The notes beneath the pieces are model-generated. The model did no database searches, was not told the DNA's origin, and was given only the letters and a program-made list of their open reading frames with translations. From an uncultured Tenacibaculum sp. (GTDB lineage Bacteria > Bacteroidota > Bacteroidia > Flavobacteriales > Flavobacteriaceae), in contig CANLMR010000002.1 of NCBI GenBank assembly GCA_947492185.1, positions 310,001 to 374,000 of the forward strand: 64,000 bases of DNA, in the 5' to 3' direction. How positions within the stretch are numbered: the stretch's first letter is position 1; each line of letters begins with the position of its first letter. This document shows positions 48,144 to 56,605 of this stretch, one piece after another. The position numbers were made by a program, and so were the translations under genes.

Positions 48144-51100
48144 ATGAGCATTTTAAACTCAATTATAAAACTTTTTGTAGGAGATAAACAACAAAAAGAT
48201 TTGAAGACTTTACAACCTATTGTTGATAAGGTAAAATCTTTTGAAACTGTTATTGCTAACCTTACAAATGATCAACTTAGAGAAAAAACTATTGAATTTA
48301 AGTCTAAAATTAAAGAGGCTACAAAGCAATTTGATGACGAAATTTCAAAATTAGAAGGCGAAGTAAAAGCTGCAGATATTGATCGTCAAGAAGAAATTTA
48401 CGCTGAAATAGATAAACTTAAAGATGAAGCTTACAATGCTTCAGAAACTGTTTTAGCAGATATAATGCCTGAAGCTTTTGCTGTTATTAAAGAAACTGCT
48501 ACGCGTTTTACTAACAATCAAGAGATTGAAGTTACTGCTACACCTTTTGATCGTGAATTATCTGGAACAAGACCACATATTACCTTAGAAGATGATAAAG
48601 CTTATTGGGCGAATTCATGGGATGCTTCTGGTAAAGAAGTTACTTGGGATATGATTCATTATGATGTGCAATTAATTGGTGGTTCTGTTTTACACCAAGG
48701 TAAAATTGCTGAGATGATGACTGGAGAAGGTAAAACATTAGTTTCTACATTGCCAGTATATTTAAATGCACTTAGCGGAAAAGGTGTTCATGTTGTTACG
48801 GTAAACGATTACTTGGCAAAACGTGACCGCGCATGGATGGCTCCTATTTTTGAATTCCACGGACTATCAACAGACTGTATCGATTTTCATCAACCAAATT
48901 CAGAAGAAAGAAGAAAAGCATATAACGCAGATATCACTTACGGAACAAATAACGAGTTTGGTTTTGATTATTTAAGAGATAATATGGCTTCTTCTAAAGA
49001 AGATTTAGTTCAACGTGAGCCTAATTATGCTATTATTGATGAAGTTGATTCTGTTTTAGTCGATGATGCTCGTACTCCTTTAATCATATCGGGTCCAGTT
49101 CCTCAAGGAGATTTACACGAATTTAATGAACTAAAACCACTAGTAGCTGATTTAGTTACATTACAGAATAAATATTTAGTAGGTGTATTAGCTGAAGCAA
49201 AAAAATTATTAAAAGAAGGAAATACTAAAGATGGTGGATTCTTATTACTAAGAGTCTACAGAGGTCTTCCTAAAAATAAAGCTTTAATTAAATTCTTATC
49301 ACAAGAAGGAATTAAACAAGTACTTCAAAAAACTGAAAATTTCTACATGCAGGATAACAACAAGTTAATGCCTGAAGTAGATGCTGAGTTATGGTTTACA
49401 ATTGAAGAAAAAAACAATCAAATTAACTTAACAGATAAAGGTGTTTCACATTTATCTGATAAAACACAAAACGACACGTTCTTTGTACTACCAGATATCA
49501 GTATAAAAGTTGCCGAGATTGAAAATGCTGATAGTACTCCAGAACAAAAAGCAGAGTTAAAAGAAGAATTATATCGTGATTTTAGCATAAAGAGCGAACG
49601 TATTCATACCATGAATCAGCTTTTAAAAGCTTATACTTTATTTGAAATAGATGTTGAATATGTTGTGGTTGATAATAAAGTAATGATTGTTGATGAGCAA
49701 ACGGGACGTATTATGGATGGTCGTCGTTACTCTGATGGTCTTCACCAAGCAATTGAAGCAAAGGAAAATGTAACCATTGAAGATGCTACACAAACTTTTG
49801 CAACGGTAACATTACAGAACTACTTCAGAATGTATCGTAAACTATCTGGAATGACAGGTACTGCAATTACAGAAGCTGGAGAATTCTGGGAAATCTATAA
49901 ATTAGATGTAATTGAAATTCCTACGAATAAACCAATTGCAAGAGACGATAGAGAAGATTTATTATACAAAACTACAAGAGAAAAGTATAATGCTGTAATT
50001 GATGAAATTGTTAAGCTAGTTGGTGAAAACAGACCAGTATTAGTAGGTACAACCTCTGTTGAAATTTCAGAATTATTAGGAAGAATGTTAGCAATGCGCA
50101 AAATTCCTCATAACATCTTAAATGCGAAATTACACAAGAAAGAAGCTGATGTTGTTGCTGAAGCAGGAAAACCAGGACAGGTAACTATTGCTACAAACAT
50201 GGCAGGTCGTGGTACCGATATTAAATTATCTGATGAAGTTAAAGCTGCTGGTGGTTTAGCAATCATTGGTACAGAACGTCATGATTCTCGTCGTGTTGAC
50301 CGTCAGTTACGTGGACGTGCTGGTCGTCAAGGAGATGTTGGTTCTTCTCAATTCTTTGTTGCATTAGATGATAACTTAATGCGTTTATTTGGTTCTGACA
50401 GAATTGCGAAGATGATGGATAGATTAGGATTAAAAGAAGGTGAAGTAATTCAAGATCGTTTAATTACAAAATCTATTGAAAGAGCTCAAAAGAAAGTTGA
50501 AGAAAACAACTTCGGAATTCGTAAACGTTTATTAGAATATGATGATGTAATGAATTCTCAACGTGAGTTTGTTTACAAACGTCGTCGTCATGCTTTAGAT
50601 GGTAAAAAACTACAATTAGATATCGCAAATATGATTTATGATACTTGTGATGTAGTTGTACGTCAAAATAAATTAACTAAGGATTTCCAAAATTTTGAAT
50701 TCGAATTAATTCGTTTTTCATCGATGACTTCTCCTTTTTCTGAGGATGAATTTAATTCTAAAACAGAACAAGAATTAGTCGATGAATTATATAAAATCGT
50801 TTCAGAAAACTATAAGAATGATGCAGGAAGAAATGCGACACAAGCATTTCCTGTGATTAAAAATGTATTTGAAAACGAAGGAGATCGTTACGAAAGAATT
50901 GTAGTTCCTTTTACGGATGGTACTAAAACAATTCGTGTAGTTACAAACTTAAAAGAAGCTTACGAAAGTGAAGCAAAGTCATTAGTAAATGACTTTGAAA
51001 AGAATATCACTTTAGCCATTATTGATGAGAACTGGAAAGACCATTTACGTAGAATGGATGAGTTAAAGCAAACAGTTCAAAATGCAACGTATGAGCAAAA

Positions 51101-51494
51101 AGATCCTTTATTAGTTTATAAGTTTGAAGCTTTCGAACTTTTCCAAGAAACTATTGATAAAGTTAACAAAGAAGTTCTTTCCTTCTTATTCAAAGGGAAA
51201 CTTCCTACAGAAGATGAATCTCAAATTTCTGAAGCACGTGAACAACAAAGAGAAAAATTAGACTTACGTAAAGATGAAGTTCAAAACTCAACTCAACAAG
51301 CATTTAGTAATGCTCGTAACCAACAAACTCAAGAACAGCAAATTGTTGAGACTGTTGTTAGAGAACAACCAAAAATTGGTCGTAATGAACGCGTAACTAT
51401 CAAGAATGTTATGTCTGGTGAGGAAAAAGAAGTTAAATACAAACAAGCAATACCTTTACTAGAAAAAGGAACTTGGGTTTTGCATAATAAGTAA
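48144..51494 (+). CDS. secA: Protein translocase ATPase SecA
   Basis: A 1116-residue SecA, the motor of Sec export, longer than the E. coli form because of insertions typical of Bacteroidota (including about 330-440). Walker A TGEGKT (193-198), DEVDSVLVDDARTPLIISG, the DEAD-like motor II block GRGTDIKL and GTERHDSRRVDRQLRGRAGRQGD are present. The C-terminus ends KQAIPLLEKGTWVLHNK and has no cysteine-rich zinc tail. Single-gene unit. Confidence 0.97.
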   Translation: MSILNSIIKLFVGDKQQKDLKTLQPIVDKVKSFETVIANLTNDQLREKTIEFKSKIKEATKQFDDEISKLEGEVKAADIDRQEEIYAEIDKLKDEAYNASETVLADIMPEAFAVIKETATRFTNNQEIEVTATPFDRELSGTRPHITLEDDKAYWANSWDASGKEVTWDMIHYDVQLIGGSVLHQGKIAEMMTGEGKTLVSTLPVYLNALSGKGVHVVTVNDYLAKRDRAWMAPIFEFHGLSTDCIDFHQPNSEERRKAYNADITYGTNNEFGFDYLRDNMASSKEDLVQREPNYAIIDEVDSVLVDDARTPLIISGPVPQGDLHEFNELKPLVADLVTLQNKYLVGVLAEAKKLLKEGNTKDGGFLLLRVYRGLPKNKALIKFLSQEGIKQVLQKTENFYMQDNNKLMPEVDAELWFTIEEKNNQINLTDKGVSHLSDKTQNDTFFVLPDISIKVAEIENADSTPEQKAELKEELYRDFSIKSERIHTMNQLLKAYTLFEIDVEYVVVDNKVMIVDEQTGRIMDGRRYSDGLHQAIEAKENVTIEDATQTFATVTLQNYFRMYRKLSGMTGTAITEAGEFWEIYKLDVIEIPTNKPIARDDREDLLYKTTREKYNAVIDEIVKLVGENRPVLVGTTSVEISELLGRMLAMRKIPHNILNAKLHKKEADVVAEAGKPGQVTIATNMAGRGTDIKLSDEVKAAGGLAIIGTERHDSRRVDRQLRGRAGRQGDVGSSQFFVALDDNLMRLFGSDRIAKMMDRLGLKEGEVIQDRLITKSIERAQKKVEENNFGIRKRLLEYDDVMNSQREFVYKRRRHALDGKKLQLDIANMIYDTCDVVVRQNKLTKDFQNFEFELIRFSSMTSPFSEDEFNSKTEQELVDELYKIVSENYKNDAGRNATQAFPVIKNVFENEGDRYERIVVPFTDGTKTIRVVTNLKEAYESEAKSLVNDFEKNITLAIIDENWKDHLRRMDELKQTVQNATYEQKDPLLVYKFEAFELFQETIDKVNKEVLSFLFKGKLPTEDESQISEAREQQREKLDLRKDEVQNSTQQAFSNARNQQTQEQQIVETVVREQPKIGRNERVTIKNVMSGEEKEVKYKQAIPLLEKGTWVLHNK

Positions 51495-51515
51495 ATCTCA
51501 ATATTATAACAATTT

Positions 51516-51547
51516 AAAAAAGCTCGGGTAATTACTCGGGCTTTTTT
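51516..51547 (+). terminator. Intrinsic terminator after secA
   Basis: AAAAAAGCTCGGGT (51516-51529) and ACTCGGGCTTTTTT (51534-51547) form a 14-base stem with two G-T wobbles and a four-base loop, ending in a T-run. Confidence 0.88.
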
Positions 51548-51720
51548 ATTTACATAAAGTTTACAATCATTACTTTCTCTTCAAGTTTTTATAACAATCT
51601 ATTAATTAAGTTTTTACCAAATAAAAACACTTAAAATATAACTTGGTGCAAACTAATTACAAAACCTTCAATTCATTCTCTATCAAATTTAAATCAGAAT
51701 GAAACCTATTAAACTTAAGA

Positions 51721-52599
51721 ATGAAAAAAAGCAAGAAACGTAAACTAGATATTGTAGTAATATCAGATGTTCATTTAGGAACTTTTGGCTGTAGAGCTGC
51801 TGAACTTCACAATTATCTTAAAACCATAAACCCTAAAACACTTATTTTGAATGGAGATATAATTGATATCTGGCAATTCAATAAGCGCTACTTTCCAAAA
51901 GCTCATATGAAGGTTATAAAGCAATTAATGACTTTTATTACTTCGGGTACAAAAGTGTATTACATCACGGGAAATCATGATGAAATGTTACGAAAATTCA
52001 AAGGCTTTCGATTAGGGAGTTTTGAAATCGTGAACAAGGTAGTTTTAGACATTGATGGTAAAAAGGGATGGTTTTTCCATGGTGATGTTTTTGATGTTAC
52101 CATGCAACACTCAAAATGGTTAGCAAAATTAGGTGGTATTGGTTATGACTTTCTAATTATGCTAAATACAGCGGTAAATTGGATTAACGAAACTTTAGGC
52201 TATAGTAGACTATCATTCAGTAAAAAGATAAAAAACAGCGTTAAAAGTGCGGTTAAATTCATTAATAACTTCGAAACAACTGCTTCTGAAATCGCGATTG
52301 ATAATAATTATGAATATGTAGTATGTGGACATATTCATCAACCTGAAATGAAAGTGATTCAAAATGAAAAAGGAGAAACTCTGTATTTAAACTCTGGAGA
52401 TTGGATAGAAAATCTTACAGCTCTTGAGTATGTGAATAGTCAATGGAAATTATATGAATACGAAAAAGATGATATCGCAAAAAAAGTCCCTGAAACCATT
52501 GAAGTCTCTGATGTAGAACTTGTAAAGACAGAACAAACAAACAGTCAACTTTTTGAAGATTTATTGTTAGAGTTTAATATTAAAAAATCAACCAAATAA
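51721..52599 (+). CDS. LpxH-like metallophosphoesterase
   Basis: A 292-residue calcineurin-like phosphoesterase. The metal motifs are in order: D16-V-H18, GDIID near 47, GNHDE near 88, FHGDVFD near 120 and CGHIHQPE near 204. This is the family around UDP-2,3-diacylglucosamine hydrolase LpxH, but without assay lipid A synthesis is not assured. One nt before the glycosyltransferase gene, so the pair is cotranscribed, suggesting an envelope glycolipid pathway. Confidence 0.85.
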   Translation: MKKSKKRKLDIVVISDVHLGTFGCRAAELHNYLKTINPKTLILNGDIIDIWQFNKRYFPKAHMKVIKQLMTFITSGTKVYYITGNHDEMLRKFKGFRLGSFEIVNKVVLDIDGKKGWFFHGDVFDVTMQHSKWLAKLGGIGYDFLIMLNTAVNWINETLGYSRLSFSKKIKNSVKSAVKFINNFETTASEIAIDNNYEYVVCGHIHQPEMKVIQNEKGETLYLNSGDWIENLTALEYVNSQWKLYEYEKDDIAKKVPETIEVSDVELVKTEQTNSQLFEDLLLEFNIKKSTK

Positions 52600-52600
52600 A

Positions 52601-53617
52601 ATGAAAATACTTTACGCAATTCAAGGAACTGGAAACGGGCATGCTAGTAGAGCATTAGAAATTGTACCTTATTTACAAAAAAGAGCTGAAGTAGATATTT
52701 TAGTAAGTGGTTATCAATGTGAGTTAAAATTTCCTTTTGAGGTAAAATACAAAATGTACGGTTTAAGCTTCATTTTTGGTAAAAAAGGTGGAATTAATTT
52801 ATGGGAAACCATAAAGAAAACCAAGTTTGGAAATCTTTGGAAAGAAATAAAAAATCTACCTGTAAGAGATTATGATTTAATTATTAATGATTTTGAACCC
52901 GTTTCTGCTTGGGCATGTAAATTAAGAAATGTACCGATCATCTCATTAAGCCATCAAAATGCAGTTGCAGATGACAAAGCTCCGAAATATGGAACTTTCA
53001 AATTTGAAAGATTGATCTTAAAATATTACGCACCCGCAAAAAATAAATTTGGTTTTCATTTTAAAACCTACTCCTCTGCTACGTTCTTACCAATTATCAG
53101 GAAAGAAATTCGGTATAAAAATGTGACTAAAAAAAGTCATTATACTGTATATTTACCAGCTTATGGAGATAAAAAACTAATCAAAATTTTATCTCAGTTT
53201 AAAAAGGTAAAATGGGAAGTGTTTTCAAAACACACAAATCAATTTCAATTACATAATAATGTAGTTATTCGTCCAATCAACGGAAAGGAATTCATAAAAA
53301 GCATTGCTTCCTCAAAAGGTGTTTTATGTGGTGCAGGATTTGAAACTCCGGCGGAAGCTTTATTTCTAGGTAAGAAACTTATGGTGGTTCCTATGAAAAA
53401 CCAATATGAGCAACAATGTAATGCTTTAGCTTTAAAAGAAATGGGAGTTCCTCTTTTAAAAAAATTCAGTAAGAAGCAATTACCAAAAATCGAAAAGTGG
53501 TTAAAATCAGATAAAATTATTGAAGTGAATTACCCTGACGTTACCGAAGATATTTTGGATGCAATTATACTACCCTATTATAATCAAACTATCTTATCTC
53601 AAATTACCATTGTATAA
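52601..53617 (+). CDS. MurG-like glycosyltransferase
   Basis: A 338-residue GT-B protein. The N-terminus MKILYAIQGTGNGHASRALEIVPYL resembles MurG/UDP-GlcNAc transferases, and the C-terminal half has SSKGVLCGAGFETPAEALFLGKKLMVVPMKNQYEQQCNA (about 232-270), the nucleotide-sugar binding part of the GT28 family. Acceptor unknown. Starts two nt after the phosphoesterase stop. Its 3' end overlaps the convergent ung by 14 bases. Confidence 0.87.
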   Translation: MKILYAIQGTGNGHASRALEIVPYLQKRAEVDILVSGYQCELKFPFEVKYKMYGLSFIFGKKGGINLWETIKKTKFGNLWKEIKNLPVRDYDLIINDFEPVSAWACKLRNVPIISLSHQNAVADDKAPKYGTFKFERLILKYYAPAKNKFGFHFKTYSSATFLPIIRKEIRYKNVTKKSHYTVYLPAYGDKKLIKILSQFKKVKWEVFSKHTNQFQLHNNVVIRPINGKEFIKSIASSKGVLCGAGFETPAEALFLGKKLMVVPMKNQYEQQCNALALKEMGVPLLKKFSKKQLPKIEKWLKSDKIIEVNYPDVTEDILDAIILPYYNQTILSQITIV

Positions 53618-54269
53618 TTGATAATCTTTTTTGCTTTAAAAACTCATTGGTTTGTGAAAAATGTTTATTTCCAAACCAGTAACCACGATTCGCACTTAAA
53701 GGAGAAGGATGACCTGAAGTTAAGACATGATGTTTTTTCTTGTCAATCTTGGCTCCTTTTTTTTTGGCATATCCTCCCCAAAGTAAAAACACTACATCTT
53801 CTTTTTGCTGAGAAATAGAAGCGATTACAGCATCTGTAAATTGTTCCCAACCTTTCTTTTGATGACTTCCAGCCTCATGAGCTCTTACAGTTAAAGTTGC
53901 ATTAAGCAACAAAACTCCTTGTTTTGCCCAACGAGATAAATCTCCCGATTTTGGATATTTAATTCCAAGATCTGTTTCAATTTCTTTAAAAATATTAATT
54001 AAAGATGGTGGATGTGAAATTCCATCATGAACCGAAAAACATAACCCGTTTGCTTGACCAACCCCATGATATGGATCTTGACCAATTATAACTACTTTTA
54101 CATCATCAAAAGTACAATAATCAAATGCAGCAAAAATGTCTGAATCTTTAGGATAACAAGTAAAATTAGTGTACTCTTCTTTTACAAATTGAGCTAAATT
54201 TTTAAAATAATCTTGTTCAAATTCTGGTTGTAAAATATGTTTCCAACTTTCAGCTATATTTACTTGCAT
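53604..54269 (-). CDS. ung: Uracil-DNA glycosylase
   Basis: A 221-residue family 1 UDG that removes uracil from DNA. From ATG 54269 (MQVNIAESWKHIL) the water-activating D65 is in IGQDPYHGVGQANGLCFS and H187 in LTSGHPSPLSA, matching E. coli D64 and H187. The open frame extends 49 codons upstream, but that would run over the start of mutS2 on the other strand and is unlike the family. Only 34 bp separate the divergent starts. Confidence 0.96.
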   Translation of the reverse strand: MQVNIAESWKHILQPEFEQDYFKNLAQFVKEEYTNFTCYPKDSDIFAAFDYCTFDDVKVVIIGQDPYHGVGQANGLCFSVHDGISHPPSLINIFKEIETDLGIKYPKSGDLSRWAKQGVLLLNATLTVRAHEAGSHQKKGWEQFTDAVIASISQQKEDVVFLLWGGYAKKKGAKIDKKKHHVLTSGHPSPLSANRGYWFGNKHFSQTNEFLKQKRLSIIQW

Positions 54270-54303
54270 TCTTTTTATTTTTGTTGTTCTCAAAAATAGG
54301 AAA

Positions 54304-56508
54304 TTGAAGAAAAGTATATCAGAAAAAACATTACAAGATTTAGAATTCGCAACAGTTTTAGAACAAGTAAGTGAGTTTTGTATTTCAGAACTAGGTAGAA
54401 ATGCTGTTTCTGACATTCAACCTATCAGTGATACTGAAGAATTATTTTTTGAGTTACATCTAGTGAATGAATATTTAGCTTCTTTTGAGAACGAAAATAG
54501 AATTCCTAATCACGGTTTTGATAACATAACAGAATCTATAAAAAGATTAACAATTGAGAATAGTTATCTAGAACCGGATGCTTTTTTGAAAATCGCCTCA
54601 GTTACAGAAACTGTAAATGAACAAAAGAAGTTTTTAAAGAAATTTAAAGACTACTACCCTACACTATTTAAACTTAGCGAAGAATTAGAATTTACAACTT
54701 ATGTTTCTGATGCAATTCAGAAAATTATTACTTCATATGGAGAAATAGCGGATGATGCTTCTCCAACGCTTAAGCAAATTAGAAAAGATATAAACTCTGT
54801 AAGAGGAAAAATATCAGGAAGTTTCTCAAAAGCTTTAAGCAGTAGTTTAGCTAGTGGATATTTAGATGATATTAAAGAGACCATTGTTGATAACCAACGT
54901 GTTTTAGCGGTTTTAGCAATGCACAGACGTAAAGTTAAAGGGAGTCTTCTTGGTTCTTCTAAATCTGGTAATATCGTTTATATTGCTCCACAAGCCACAC
55001 TTTCATTTAGTAGAGAATTACAGAACTTACTGTACGAAGAAAAACAGGAAGTTGTAAAAGTTTTGAGAGCTTTAGCTGAAGAAATAAGACCATATACTCC
55101 GTTATTAGAACAATATATTTCATTTTTAACCCACTTAGATGTTATAGCTGCAAAAGCTAAATATGCTAGAGCGATAAACGGATTGTTACCAAAAATTTCT
55201 AAAGAGAAGAAAATTTATTTTAGAGATGCTATTCATCCAATACTTTGGAGGAAAAATGCTGAACAAGGAATTGAGACTATTTCTCAGACCTTATCTCTAA
55301 ATGAAAAGCAACAAATAATTGTAATTTCTGGCCCCAATGCTGGTGGTAAGAGTATTACATTAAAAACTATTGGGTTGTTGCAAGTAATGCTCCAGAGTGG
55401 ATTATTAATTCCTGTTCATGAACGAAGTGAAACAGCTATTTTTAGCACTATTCTTACAGATATTGGAGATAATCAATCTATAGAAAATCAATTAAGTACA
55501 TACAGCTATCGATTGAAAAACATGCGTTATTTTTTAAGAAAATGTAACGATAGAACCTTGTTTTTAATTGATGAATTTGGAACGGGTTCTGATCCTGAAT
55601 TAGGTGGGGCTTTGGCTGAAATATTTTTAGAAGAATTCTACAAGCAAAAATCTTTCGGGATTATTACTACGCATTATGCGAATTTGAAAGTATTAGCAAA
55701 CGAATTAGAGAATGTAACTAACGCTAATATGCAATTCAATGAACGCACATTAGAACCTATGTATAAGTTATTTATTGGTCAGGCTGGTAGTTCATTTACT
55801 TTCGAAGTAGCACAAAAAAACGGAATTCCATTTAGTTTAATTAATAGAGCTAAAAAACGAGTTGAAAATGAAAAAATCCGTTTAGATAAAACCATCTCTA
55901 AACTTCAGAAAGAACGAAATAGATTACAAAAGACTTCTGATACTCTTGAGAAACAAAAATCAAAGGAACAAGAACATTTAGAAAGTTTACAAGAGAAAGA
56001 ACTAAAGATTAGAGAAAAACTAGAAGGCTTTCAGGAATTATATGACAATAATCAACGCATGTTGTCTCTAGGAAGAAGGCTTAATGAGTTATTAAATAAA
56101 TATTTTCAAACCAATAATAAGAAAGAGTTATCTGCAAACTTCTTTAAATGGGTGACTTCTGAAAAAACAAAATACACAAAGCGCAATCCGCCTAAAAAGA
56201 AAACAAAGACTGAAAAAGTAAAAGAAAAAGAAATCGCAGAGAAACAAAAAGAAGCGATTAAAAAAGTAGAACAAGAAGTTTTACAAAAAGTGGTTAAAGT
56301 AAGAAAAGAGAAAAAAGAAGAAGAGAAAAAAATAGCCAAAGCAAAATCGGAATACATTTTTAAAACTGGTGATCGTGTTCGCCTAGTTGATGGAAATGCT
56401 GTAGGGACTATTGATAAAATTGAAAAGAAAAACGCCTTTATAAACTACGGTCTATTCACAACCAAAACTTCAATTGAAAAGATAGAATTAGTACAAAAAG
56501 CAAAATAA
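54304..56508 (+). CDS. mutS2: MutS2-type ATPase without an Smr domain
   Basis: A 734-residue MutS2 protein. Walker A is GPNAGGKS (343-350), Walker B is in FLIDEFGTGSDP (near 421-432), and a long coiled coil runs about 517-670. The C-terminus ends in a small SH3-like KOW-type module (FKTGDRVRLVDGNAVGTIDKIEKKNAFINYG) with no Smr nuclease domain after it. The start is TTG at 54304, giving the usual KISEKTLQDLEF N-terminus. MutS2 acts on recombination intermediates or on collided ribosomes. Confidence 0.93.
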   Translation: MKKSISEKTLQDLEFATVLEQVSEFCISELGRNAVSDIQPISDTEELFFELHLVNEYLASFENENRIPNHGFDNITESIKRLTIENSYLEPDAFLKIASVTETVNEQKKFLKKFKDYYPTLFKLSEELEFTTYVSDAIQKIITSYGEIADDASPTLKQIRKDINSVRGKISGSFSKALSSSLASGYLDDIKETIVDNQRVLAVLAMHRRKVKGSLLGSSKSGNIVYIAPQATLSFSRELQNLLYEEKQEVVKVLRALAEEIRPYTPLLEQYISFLTHLDVIAAKAKYARAINGLLPKISKEKKIYFRDAIHPILWRKNAEQGIETISQTLSLNEKQQIIVISGPNAGGKSITLKTIGLLQVMLQSGLLIPVHERSETAIFSTILTDIGDNQSIENQLSTYSYRLKNMRYFLRKCNDRTLFLIDEFGTGSDPELGGALAEIFLEEFYKQKSFGIITTHYANLKVLANELENVTNANMQFNERTLEPMYKLFIGQAGSSFTFEVAQKNGIPFSLINRAKKRVENEKIRLDKTISKLQKERNRLQKTSDTLEKQKSKEQEHLESLQEKELKIREKLEGFQELYDNNQRMLSLGRRLNELLNKYFQTNNKKELSANFFKWVTSEKTKYTKRNPPKKKTKTEKVKEKEIAEKQKEAIKKVEQEVLQKVVKVRKEKKEEEKKIAKAKSEYIFKTGDRVRLVDGNAVGTIDKIEKKNAFINYGLFTTKTSIEKIELVQKAK

Positions 56509-56522
56509 ACATAAAATAAAGA

Positions 56523-56543
56523 CTGCCCGCTAAAAGCGGGCAG
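56523..56543. terminator. Terminator between convergent mutS2 and TonB-type receptor genes
   Basis: CTGCCCGC (56523-56530), a five-base loop and GCGGGCAG (56536-56543) make a perfect, GC-rich stem. T-runs are weak on both sides, so it may serve both directions. Confidence 0.75.
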
Positions 56544-56605
56544 CTTCATTTAGGTTTGAGTAGAATACTTTTAATTCAAATATGATAAACTAAAATTATA
56601 AAAGT

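Noticed and set aside
53604..54416. Longer ung start (54416)
   Set aside because: It would overlap the start of mutS2 by over 100 bases on the opposite strand and adds 49 residues unlike any UDG.
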